Below are positions 49,062 through 59,774 of a stretch of 64,000 nt of DNA, piece after piece. A program made the translations under genes and the position numbers. Origin of the DNA: Coffea arabica (Eukaryota; Streptophyta; Magnoliopsida; Gentianales; Rubiaceae); assembly GCF_036785885.1 (NCBI RefSeq), contig NC_092323.1:21956501-22020500 (forward strand), written 5' to 3'. The notes beneath the pieces were generated by a model. That model worked only from the letters and a program-made list of their open reading frames with translations. It searched no databases and was not told where the DNA came from. The stretch's first letter is position 1. Every line of letters begins with the position of its first letter.

Positions 49062-50625
49062 CGTCTGGATGCCCAAGGCAGTAATATGCAAAATATAACT
49101 AATAATGAGCCAACGAGTCCCTAGATTAATACTTTGAAGTTAGCAGCAAGTTACTTGTCCTTGGCATTGATCATGATTATTATTGAATAATAAACTCATA
49201 CTTTAACGTAGTATAAGTTGTTTAATGGGATGCTACTTGATAAGTCATAACTCAGACACCATATGAAGGAAAAGAAAAAATAGTTTTGAAGAAGAATTAA
49301 AATTGGACATATACTTGACAACAAAAGTTTACATGAGTGGCCCAGAGAAAAGAATCTTTACATTGAGTCTGACCCAGAACAAAAGAAAAAAGAAAAAAAG
49401 AAGATGATTTGCACCTTTTCAACAAAGAAATTGTATCAGATTATAAGGTGCTTACCACAGCCTGCACAGTTATAGATGCTTGAATTCATAACTTTTGGTT
49501 CTGTTGTATGTCTCATTTGATGAGGTTAGATACATGTCAATTAGGTCAATTATTATCTTATTGTTAGGAGTTAAAAACATGTATTACTGCGGGCTGCTAA
49601 TTTCCAGAATTAACAGACGCATGGGATTTTTTGTTTCACACTGGAATTTGAAAGCTAACATGCTGGGAATTTGTTTGGATGCAAACTCCCATTTGCTGTT
49701 TGGATGCATATTTTTTGCAATGAGTTAATAATTTTACTGTCTAGCTGCTGCCATTTCGGTTGTTTTGAGGCTGTTCTCTCTTCGGTTATGACCGCTGAGA
49801 AGAGGAAGAAGTCTTCTTGCGATTGTATGTCCTTCTACGCTGTATTAGAAAGTAATTTTCGCAGCATATTAATTGGATAATAATACTTTTGTTCGAATTT
49901 TCAAGCCTCACCTGTTAGCTGTAAGTCCGATTGCTCTACCCGTTCATCAACTGCATCCAACAACTACATCAACTGCCTTTCCATCTACTTTGTGGCAAGT
50001 GCCTTCGTTGAGTTCCTTCTGCACCTGTTTTTGCTTTCACTATTGATTGTCCAGATCTGTTTCCAAACCACTTTAATTCAATTTCTGTTATCTCCGTTCA
50101 CTGCTAACTGTTTTTTCCCATCAAACTTAGCAAATGGCTTCTAGGATTCACTGGACCGATGCAATGGACGAAGCTTTTCTCACAGCTTACGTCAGTCTTA
50201 GGGAAAATAACGTTTGGGACAACAGGAAGTCGTTAGAGACCAACTACGACATGTTGGCAGCCCATTTGGCGAGCAATCACATAATGACTGTCACTGGCTA
50301 GCAATTGCAGACCAGATTCTATCACATCAAGAAGAAATGGGACCTGTTCTACAATCTGCATGGGATTTCATCAAAAACAGAGACCGGGGTTGGGTGGAGT
50401 GAAGACAGCTACTGCTTCACTGCTGATGATGAACATTGGGCCAACTTGGAGCAGGTATGGACTTGTCGCTTTCTTGACTTCTGTTAATGGAATTTCTCTG
50501 TAGTTTAGATTTGAAAGGTGACTTCAGATTCCCCATTGAACTAAAATCTGAGCACTCAATCTTGTTTAAACTCCACTTGTTAGTCTCACTTATGTTTAAT
50601 CCTTGATGTCTTTTTATCCTTGATT
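49062..50625 (+). mobile_element. PIF/Harbinger half-unit B, left copy
   Basis: Inverted homologue of 55263-56827 (positions pair to about 105,880-105,893). It is contiguous with half A through TAAATGTTTAAGC at 49050-49062, and holds the Myb-like gene on the plus strand. Past GATGTCTTTTTATC at about 50625 it runs into DNA that is not in the right copy. Confidence 0.85.
50134..50454 (+). pseudogene. Myb/SANT-like ORF of Harbinger element, left copy
   Basis: PIF/Harbinger elements encode a second, Myb-like DNA-binding protein that helps the transposase find the element ends. This frame begins MASRIHWTDAMDEAFLTAY and matches the Myb/SANT-like domain (Myb_DNA-bind_3 type) with Trp residues in HWTD, NVWDN and KKWDLF. 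The exon ends at LEQ with a donor CAG|GTATGG; later exons were not found. TAG at 50299-50301 replaces Gln codon 56 (TGGCTAGCA here, TGGCCAGCA in the right copy). It is divergent to the transposase gene 3.6 kb to the left. Confidence 0.82.
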
Positions 50626-50982
50626 TTCCGGTGACTTCATCGATTTTTATATGCTGACTCCACTTGTTATTCCGTCTTATTTTTAATCCTCGAAGTCTTT
50701 TGACGAGTTAATCTTGTAGCTCAGTCATTACATCCTTATTAGATTGAATGATGAAAAGAACCTGTAATTTGGTGCACAACTACATATTCAATTCTGAATA
50801 GAACTAGATTTGGGTTATAAAGGGTTATAAGGGGAGGTTCCTGAATAATATAAGCATTTTCCTTGTTAAAATAACTTGAATATTTAGAGTTTTCAGTAAG
50901 CGCATGAATTTTTACTGAAAAAAAAAATACAGCTTCAATGAATTCGGATGACAACTCGGGTTACATCCCTTTTCATGAAATG
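50626..50982. other. Spacer between the two Harbinger copies
   Basis: DNA present only once here. It includes a diverged tandem copy of the B end (ACTCCACTTGTTA… to …AGTCTTTT, 50565-50612 and 50656-50703). It ends at TGAAATG directly before the 13-bp motif that opens the inverted copy. Confidence 0.7.
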
Positions 50983-52789
50983 CTTAAACATTTAGAGAGG
51001 TATTCATCTGTAGTCTGGGGCTCTGAGATGTTTTTTAAATCTGTCAAGGATTAGTTAATGCCAAGCTGTTCATCGTTCCTTTTCTCCTTGTGATTTGTCC
51101 TGGGAATTGAAGGAAATGGCTCTCAATCATAAGTTGTGATTTTTTGATAGGAGTTAACTTTGTTGGCATTGAGCAGCGTCAAACTTCTGTTATCTCGTTT
51201 ACTGCTTTAATGTTTGGAGGACTTATTTATGGTGAAACTAGCAGTTTGCGTGCGCTTTTTTGGTGCTGACTAATTTAGACATAACAGGAAGCTTCCGTAA
51301 ATTTATAGTACTAAGTGTTATTGGAAAATATATGTGCATAACATTTGTGATAAGTAGTTGTCATAACACTTCATATTCCTCCTTTTCCTTTGTACGTGTG
51401 TAATTCTTTTGAATGAAGAAAAATGAGGTACCTATTATGCCCAAAAGTTGAGATAATTTCGTATATCCTGCTCAAGTTTTGGAATTTACGAGTGAGTCAT
51501 GCGTTGGAAACTCATATGTATTTTTGTAGTTAATTTATCACTTCTTTTTTTTGAGAGGGAGGGGTGAGCAGGTATGCTTGAATTTTTGAAATTGCTGTTT
51601 TGACAGGCTGAGGCCTTACTAGAAGTTCGGTAAGCACTTTTGACACAAGTATATTATTATTGATAAGAGTGCTTTTAAATTATCACAAATTGAGCTACGT
51701 AAAGTAAGTAAATTTAGTTAAAAGTAGTTTAGTTAGTCCTAAAAGTGTTTAGTTTAGTTGGTACTAAACACTCTAAAAGTTTTTTGTCAGTAAACACTAA
51801 AAGTGTTTAAAAGAGCATGCACATTTTCTTGTCCATTAACGCACTACTGTAACCCAATCCTGAAGCATTAGGGCCTTAGCTCTTTGGTGCTGGAGTCCAC
51901 TCCAAGGTTGCGATTTGCAAATTGATCCCCGTGGAAAGTAATCAAATGTATCCTAAGCGTATTTGAAGAGTTTTGGAATCTGTGTGAAAGGCTTATGCCC
52001 TCTGTGAAAGATGAGAACAAATAGTTCTTCTTTTTCTTTATGTCTTGATCATATTCTGTAATGCAATTGCTGACAAGCACATGGGTTTGTGCGTTTGTGA
52101 TTACTTCTTTTTGATGGCCAATAGAAGTCTGTAAAGTAAACTTCTCCGTATGTTTCCACTTTCAATTTTCAAGGATGTGTCGTGTCCTCAGACAAGGGCC
52201 ATAAATTGCAGAAATGCATGTGCTTTAAAGCATTCCAATTGCATGTACACCAAATATATCTCATGAAACGACAAAGTGGAAATTGTGGTGGAAGTTCTTT
52301 AAAAAGAATTCATAACTCCAATGCAGATCAGCCATCCCCCGCAATAAATACATTTAAGAACTGCAATTCTCTACAATAAGAACTGGCCCGCAATTCTGTA
52401 AGCCAAAAAAAATGAACGAGGATAGAAGACAGAACGTCAAGACGAAGTGACGGCCTTTTCTTGATTGTTAACGTGGTAGCTGTGTGCACCTCGTCGTGTG
52501 GCAACCGGAAACTACGTGCGTGCCAGTGGAAGCGAGGTAAATAGTAGACGGATATTTTCGGTTAAAAAATTGCAATCTAAATTCAATTTCTGTGGTTATT
52601 TAGATCTTTTGTATGGTAGCCATTTATACTCTCACTTAATGCATTGTACGAGTTATTGGAAAGTAATCGTTCATATTTTACCGCTTCAAAGTGATAATAA
52701 ATCTTTTAAGGTGTTACAAATTGAAATAATAGTCCAAATCTGTTTTTTGAGGTAGTACGGACTGAAATTTTTTCGCTTGGATTGTTGTT

Positions 52790-53245
52790 TTATATACTCT
52801 CACGTAATGCATTTATACATTTATATTAATATACATAATATTAATTATACATTTATACATATTAATTACATTTATACATTTACCCATAATATTAATAAAT
52901 AGGAAAGATATATAATTTATACATTCATATAATATTTATTTATAATTTATACATTTATAATAATATATATTTATACTCTTATAAATATATTTATATTATG
53001 TATTATAGTAATAGATAATATAATACATTTATAATATATTTATAAGACTTTTATATAAATAAATAAATATATTTATTTATAAATATTTATAAATATATTA
53101 TAAATGCATAAATGTATATTTATATAAAAATATATAAATTATAAATTACAAATATATTAATTTATACATTTATATAATATTCATTTATAATTTATATATT
53201 TATAATAATATACATTTATAAATATATTTATATTAAAAGTCATAT
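52790..53245. repeat. Near-pure A/T tract, right arm
   Basis: Inverted counterpart of 46780-47260, slightly shorter. Confidence 0.9.
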
Positions 53246-53514
53246 TGCTAAATACGTGCTATAAAAGTCATATTGCTAAGTATTCTATACTCCATAAAGC
53301 TACTCTAGTTTTCGTAATTGGTTTGAGAGGATGATGAAGACTCTAATGGGACATGTCTGACCAATTACATACTTAAATTTAAAGCCATTTTATGTCTAGA
53401 TTCCGGACATTTTATTTATGTCCATTAACACGTGTATTAATACATTTATGGAATTGGTTATACACATACGAACACGCTTATGTAAACATATATACAGATA
53501 TATACTCAATTATT

Positions 53515-54922
53515 ATGGCCTGGAACAATCACCGTGGTGCTAGAGGACGCAATGCGGACCACATGAGGCAAGATGAGAAAGATGAGGCCTTACTTCTTAT
53601 GAGTGCCTCGTTAATGTTAATGCATCTGTCGCTTGCACACGTGGATAATAATCAACCACTTCCGCAACATGATGGTTCATTCACAGATAGGCAGTGGGTG
53701 GAACGCTTATTCTACGGTCATCATAGACGCTCAATAGACAACATGCGTATCACGATTGATAATTTCTTACAACTGTCCAATATCCTTGTCGAGAGACAGT
53801 ACGTTCCACACAATTACCAACAGCACGTGCCCATACAGGAGGCGCTTGCTATGACTTTAATGTTGGTCAGCCACAAGCATACGCACCGTGTGTTGGGGAC
53901 TATTTTTGATCGATCCATTGAGACGATTAATCGAAATATAAGAAAGGTGCTCCGAGGCCTGTGTCTATTTGCAGCTGAAATAATACGACTGGGTGATCAG
54001 ACTGCAGTTCATTCACGAATTGCAAACTCAACTAATTTTTATCCATGGTTCAAGGTAATGTGGAAAGAATAGTGGTTTTTGGCTTGATGTAGTAAGACGA
54101 TTCTAGAAAGTTGATTATATATTTTTGACACATACTAGGATGCCGTGGGAGCGATGGATGGCACCCACATCTTAGCTTGTCCTCCGACAGGCGAGCAAAT
54201 GGCATATACAAATCGGCACGGATTTCAATCACAGAATGTTCTGGTAGTTTGTGACCATGACATGCGCTTCATCTATGTGTATGCTGGATGGGAGGGAAGT
54301 GCACACGATGCGCGAGTGTTGGAGTCAGCATTAGTATATCCGTCCGATTTTTCACTGCCGCAACCTGATAAGTGATGGATCAAATATTTCGAGTCAAGTG
54401 TGTGCTATGCTTTATTACCACAACTCCTATTTTTTATCGCGTTTATTAATTGGAATAACTTTGTCAATTAGGTCAGTACTACTTAGTTGATGCGGCATAC
54501 AGGAATGCTCCTAGTTTCATGCCCCCGTATAAGAACGTGGGGTCCGAATCTCCGGCAAAGACCTTGTTCAATACTCGACATTCACAACTTCGCAATGTCA
54601 TTGAGCGTACATTCGGTGTGCTTAAGAAAAGATTCAATAGTTGAAGGGTCAGGTAGATAATTTCTACATGAGCACTCAAATAACTATAGTCATTGCTTGT
54701 TGTGCGTTGCACAACTTTTTAAGGATGCACCAACCAGAAGATGCCCATTTTCAACGGTTTGAATCAGAAGACGTGCACTTAAATGAAGAGCCAAAAATAG
54801 GCGGGCTAGTATATCAACCGTTTGCATTAAACATATCTCCTGCAGAGCTGGCGGAATGGAAAGCTAAACGAGGCTACATAGCGACTCAAATGTACGCAGC
54901 ACGGGGGCGACGCCGCTGTTAG
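53515..54922 (+). pseudogene. Harbinger transposase, right copy
   Basis: Same gene as 46534-45127, inverted: exon 1 53515-54054, exon 2 54139-54372, exon 3 54477-54922. In exon 1's frame (226 codons from the upstream in-frame ATG at 53392) it differs from the left copy at five residues, each explained by a C-to-T or G-to-A change (Arg to His twice, Pro to Leu twice, Thr to Ile). The catalytic Asp (AMDGTH, SAHDAR) and Glu (VIERTF) are present. The one-base loss at the second donor (about 54372) and the missing T near 54640 are the same as in the left copy, so it is broken in the same places. Confidence 0.9.
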
Positions 54923-55262
54923 GTGTTCATCGCATTACAAAGGATTGTAATTGTCCCTAAAATTTATTTTTCCATGTGTAGAGTGTACTTAAAATGCCCT
55001 CGATTTCCAACTTCTAAATTAATCTGTACCATTTGTGTATTAAATATGCAATTGATTTAGCGTAAATGTAGTATAAAGTCAAAATTTTCGAAGTCAAAGT
55101 CAAAATTTTCAAAGTCAAAGTCACCTGCTTAAATTCAATAATGAGCACCTGCCCAAACTCTAATTTACACGATTTACTTACTATCCAAACGCCTATTTCA
55201 TATTTACGCAATCTTAAAAAGTAACCTAAAAAAAATTCCAAATAATCTACTGTCCAAACAAA

Positions 55263-56827
55263 CCCAATGATGAAAAGACATCAAGGATTAAACATAAGTG
55301 AGAATAACAAGTGGAGTTTAAACAAGATTGAGTGCTCAGATTTTAGTTCAATGGGGAATCTTAAGTCACCTTTCAAATCTGAAGTACAGAGAAATTCCAT
55401 TAATAGAAGTCAGGGAAGCGACAAGTCCATACCTGCTCCAAGTTGGCCCAATGTTCATCATCAGCAGTGAAGCAGTAGCTGTCCTCACTCCACCCAACCC
55501 CGGTCTCTGTTTTTGATGAAATCCCACGCAGATTGCAGAACAGGTCCCATTTCTTCTTGATGTGATAGAATCTGGTCTGCAATTGCTGGCCAGTGACAGT
55601 CATTATGTGATTGCTCGCCAAATGGGCTGCCAACATGTCGTAGTTGGTCTCTAGCGACTTCTTGTTGTCCCAAACGTTATTTTCCCTAAAACTGACGTAG
55701 GCTGTGAGGAAAGTTTCGTCCATTGCATCGGTCTAGTGAATCCTAGAAGCCATTTGCTAAGTTTGATGGAAAAAAACAGTTAGCAGTGGACGGAGATAAC
55801 AGAAATTGAATTAAAGTGGTTTGGAAACAGATCTGGACAATCAATAGTGAAAGCAAAAACAGGTGCAGAAGGAACTCAACGAAGGCACTTGCCTCAAAGT
55901 AGATGGAAAGGCAGTTGATGTAGTTGTTGGATGCAGTTGACGAACGGGTAGAGCAATCGGACGTACAGCTAACAGGTGAGGCTTGAAAATTCGAACAAAA
56001 AGTATTATTAACCAATTAATATGCTGCGAAAATTACTTTCTAAAACAGCATAGAAGGACATACAATCGCAAGAAGGCTTCTTCCTCTTCTCAGCGGTCAT
56101 AACCGAAGAGAGAACAGCCTCAGAACAACCGGAATGGCAGCAGCTGGATAGTAAAATTATTAACTCATTGCAAAAAATATGCATCCAAACAGCAAATGGA
56201 AGTTTGCATCCAAACAAATTCCCAGCATGTTAGCTTTCAAATTCCAGTGTGAAACAAAAAATCCCATGCGTCTGTTAATTCTGAAAATTAGCAGCCCACA
56301 GTAATACATGTTTTTAACTCCTAACAATAAGATAATAATTGACCTAATTGACATGTATCTAACCTCATCAAATGAGACTTACAACAGAACCAAAAGTAAT
56401 GAATTCAAGCATCTATAACTGTGCAGGCTGTGGTAAGCACCGTATAATCTGATACAATTTCTTTGTTGAAAAGGTGCAAATCATCTTCTTTTTTTCTTTT
56501 TTCTTTTGTTCTGGGTCACACTCAATGTAAAGATTCTTTTCTCTGGGCCACTCATGTAATCTTTTGTTGTCAAGTATATGTCCAATTTTAATTCTTCTTC
56601 AAAACCATTTTTTCTTTTCCTTCATATGGTGTCTGAGTTATGACTTATCAAGTAGCATCCCATTAAACAACTTATACTACGTTAAAGTATGAGTTTATTA
56701 TTCAATAATAAACATGATCAATGCCAAGGACAAGTAACTTGCTGCCAACTTCAAAGTATTAATCCAGGGACTCGTTGGCTCATTATTAGTTATATTTTGC
56801 ATATTACTGCCTTGGGCATCCAGACGC
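55263..56827 (-). mobile_element. PIF/Harbinger half-unit B, right inverted copy
   Basis: Reverse complement of 49062-50625. It directly abuts the terminus of half A at 55262, an order not found in the left copy. Its far end carries a hAT-like insertion (56828-58209) and then the 13-bp motif GCTTAAACATTTA at 58216-58228, after which unrelated DNA begins. Confidence 0.85.
55433..55753 (-). pseudogene. Myb/SANT-like ORF of Harbinger element, right copy
   Basis: Same frame as 50134-50454 on the opposite strand. Here Gln 56 is intact, but codon 7 is TAG (55735-55733) where the left copy has Trp (TGG). An in-frame ATG three codons after that stop could give an N-terminally shortened product. The donor CAG|GTATGG after LEQ is conserved. 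No downstream exon is visible, because the unit ends about 170 bp later at the terminus of half A. Confidence 0.82.
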
Positions 56828-58209
56828 CAATGTTTTTAAACTCGGACCGGTCAGTGAACCGGAGAGGTGGTCGGTTCGCGGTTCGACCGGTTCAAAGGTT
56901 CACTGTTTTTTTTTTTTTTTTTTTTTAGTGTTAAGTACTAAGCAGGTTTCATTCTACACTTGAACTTTACCAACATAACTTAATTTAAGTTATGATAATA
57001 ATAAATTTTCTAAAAGTTATACACAAAACATGGAATGATAAATATAATTAAAATATCATAATTCACCACAAGTTTTCATAAATTCATTATAAACATAAAT
57101 AGATACAATCCAAATGTGCACCAATTATCACAAATAAAAACACAAAAAATAAATAAATTAAATATTGAAATTCTTTTACAACCCTTAAAAAAATCCATAA
57201 AAGAGTTCAAGTTAAGACAAACTATTTGAATAGCAAACTTTTATCAGTGGCATGATAAGCAACCACACCACCTTCACAATTTCATCAACTTAAGCTGAAA
57301 AAGTTAAAATTTTATTATAAAAATATAAATCTAATTGCTCAAACTAAAAAAAACTAAAAATTTTTGAAAAACAAATATACAGTTAAACACATAAAAATTT
57401 AATTGCTATTAAACATTACTAATTAACATGTTATATTAAATTCAATGATCCTATACCATTAATTATTTTAAATTCAATTATCAATAGTTTCGATTATGTG
57501 CCAACTACCATATTTTTGACCAACCCAATGTTATTATTTGTAATTCCTACCCAATTCCTACACGGATGTGCACTACTTTTGCAAAAATTTCATCCTTAAT
57601 TAATCGAATAAAAATAAAACAAAAATGAGGGAAACATATGAAAATTGAGGGGAAAAAGAAGAAAATGCAAAAAATCAACTAAAGATAATAATATAGAAAA
57701 AAACTTTGAAAAGAAAAAAAATTAAACTTACTAAAATGTTGGAAAACAAGAAATTTTGAAATTTTCAACTTGTTTACAATCTGCTAAAGATAATAACCTG
57801 ATAATAATGGTGAAGACTTGAGAAAATCTTGTTGTGGATATTTGGGTTAAAAATGGTTAAGAAGAAAAAATTGAAAAAAAAAATAAGAGAAGAACTTGAT
57901 GTTTTAATATATTTTTTAGTCAAGTAGAATTCTCAACAAACTTAAGTACAGTCTAGCGGTAAGATTGTCATATTTAAACTTGGAGACTCAGGTTCGAATC
58001 TTAGCTACACCATTCTTGATATTTTGTTGAAGAATTTAAAAAACCGTCGGTTCACGGTTCTTAACGGTTCGCACGGTTCGTCCGGTTCGTCCGGGTTTCA
58101 ACGGTTCTCCATGAACTTCCGGCTTTAACATTAGACCGGACCGGTGCCATGGCCGGTTCGCGGTCCAACCGGTCGAACCGGCCGGTCCGGTCCGGTTCTG
58201 AAAACATTG
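56828..58209. mobile_element. hAT-like non-autonomous element, 1.38 kb
   Basis: Exact 8-bp duplications CCAGACGC at 56820-56827 and 58210-58217, which the left copy of this locus (near 49061-49069) has only once. The ends are CAATGTTTTTAAACTCGGAC and, reverse complemented, CAATGTTTTCAGAACCGGAC, followed by dense ACCGG/GGTTCG words subterminally on both sides. The AT-rich middle has no transposase. Eight-base duplications support hAT. Confidence 0.85.
57945..58012 (+). other. tRNA-like segment with A- and B-box matches
   Basis: GTCTAGCGGTAAGAT at 57951-57965 resembles the A-box region of plant tRNAs, and GGTTCGAATCT at 57991-58001 is a near-perfect B box; ACACCA follows about 7 bases later. 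Acceptor pairing is poor, so it is not an intact tRNA gene. It may be an old tRNA fragment or the head of a SINE captured inside the hAT-like element. Confidence 0.4.
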
Positions 58210-58229
58210 CCAGACGCTTAAACATTTAA

Positions 58230-59621
58230 CTTTAAATACTTTATAAATTTTGCAGCAGACCAGTATATTTTGCTTTTATGTTTCCTATCACAGTTGTCCA
58301 ATCCTTGTGCGTTATGAGGCAAACCTTTTTAATTGGAAAGAAAGCAAAAGAAACCATGGAAAAAAAGAAAACTGATTGCCAAAGGCCAATGCTACTAAGC
58401 AGTGAAAATCCCTTGTATTTTTTGGTAAAACTTTATTAAACAACTTCTATCCACCTTTAATTTACGTCATACAATATATTTTACTTCAATTATTTTTTTC
58501 AAGGGTGATGAATATATTTTTTTAAGGGTCATAGAATATATTTTACTTCTGTCCACCTTCAATTATTTTACTTCTCAAAGTGACATATTCCAAAGCAAAA
58601 TTAACTTCTAACATCCTTATCCTCCTAATAAATTCAGGACAGATTTTATTTTCCCCATTAAATTTTTTGTTTCCATGATAAGAAAAAAGCCCAAAGACGA
58701 TAAATCTCCCTGCTTGCAATTTATATCCAGTTAATCCAGTTTTAATGCTCATAACCTCCCAATTTGGAAGGCCAGAGCAGCTTTATTCCACCATCCATTC
58801 AGATTCGGGCTCAATTAATCCTAAGTAGATTTTAATCTAGCATAAACAAACTGTACTCTTCACACACACCCAACACAAAATCAGGTGTGGAAGGGAGATA
58901 ATCAGCTGATGAAGCTGTGGACAACTAGAAAGAGAGATCAACGCAGGTTTATGGAATGTAAATTGCAGCTGATGGTAAATCATGGGAATTGTACCTGCCG
59001 TTGTAGATAGGGAGAAAGTGGAATGGCCTCGGAGCACCCAATTCCGCTTGGGTGTTGGAAGTCTCGACCGCAGCAGGGTGAAATGCGTCCCAGAGATTCA
59101 AAACGCAGTCAATCTGGTTGTTTGCCGGACATCTCTGCAGGCTGGATTAGATTGCAGCTGTCTTTCCCGTCTGTTGGTAGATGAAAATGGTGAAGAGAGG
59201 CCCGAACAAAGGAGCACGTGAAGCCTTTGTTCTGTGTTCAGGAGTAAATGGCTTTACTGTGGCTTTACTCCTCAACCAACGGTTACTTTATTGCAGGCCT
59301 TTGAAAAATTCAGTTGCCACGTGAGCGTTTTGAAGTGTTTGCATGACTTTAGTGCAAAAGGCTGCACCTAAGGAATCCAAGTCGGAACTCTGCACAGGAA
59401 ATAACCCCACTTTTATTTTACACAGTACAAACGCTAATTTCTTAAAATTTCAAACAACCTACCAATTATGCTTTCCAACTATATTTTTTTATCATAACCC
59501 ACCCCGCTTGTATCCGGTACCCCAAAAAAAGGGGACAGATATAGGGTACCCACCCCTACTTTCTGTGGTGGGGAAAACTGGGAATGCACCAAATTCTGAT
59601 TCCATTCGAAGGGAGACTGCA
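58230..59621. other. Intergenic DNA, no secure gene
   Basis: No protein was recognised. At 58993-59220 on the minus strand a less AT-rich block ends at CAG|GTACAA, which could be a 5' UTR exon with a donor site, but no downstream exon was found. Overlapping frames on both strands there are not convincing. Confidence 0.4.
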
Positions 59622-59774
59622 ATGGCCACGCTATGGTTGCTACCGGGATTCTTTAGCCTCTTCGTTTTGTCGTCCTCCGCTTGTCCTGATCATCAAAAGC
59701 AATCCCTTCTCCTGTTCAAATCAACCTTGCTTAACATCACTCACACCTATATTCCCCTACCGAATATAGATTGA
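59622..59774 (+). pseudogene. LRR receptor-like protein, 5' fragment
   Basis: ATG at 59622 opens a 50-codon frame with a hydrophobic signal peptide (LWLLPGFFSLFVLSSS, cleavage likely after Ser-Ala) followed by CPDHQKQSLLLFKSTLLNI. That resembles the LRRNT_2 cap at the start of plant LRR receptor-like proteins and kinases. The frame ends after LPNID; no LRR units, transmembrane segment or kinase follow within several hundred bases. It is most likely a truncated duplicate. Full-length relatives have hundreds of residues and act at the cell surface in defence or development. Confidence 0.62.

Larger units (their letters stand above)
50983..55262 (+). mobile_element. PIF/Harbinger half-unit A, right inverted copy
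   Basis: Reverse complement of 44783-49061, 4.28 kb, a few percent diverged. It starts with the 13-bp motif GCTTAAACATTTA (50982-50994) and ends with CCAAACAAACCC at 55262, beyond which lies inverted half B rather than new DNA. Confidence 0.85.

Noticed and set aside
44783-55262. The whole inverted structure as one transposition unit with long terminal inverted repeats (foldback type)
   Set aside because: The bases flanking the two outer termini do not form a target duplication (ACT versus AAT), and the right flank is inverted half B, so a single insertion does not explain it.
58837-59221. Opposed frames of 66 and 79 codons near 59 kb as genes
   Set aside because: Opposite strands of one segment, no domain; a non-coding exon with a donor site is equally possible.
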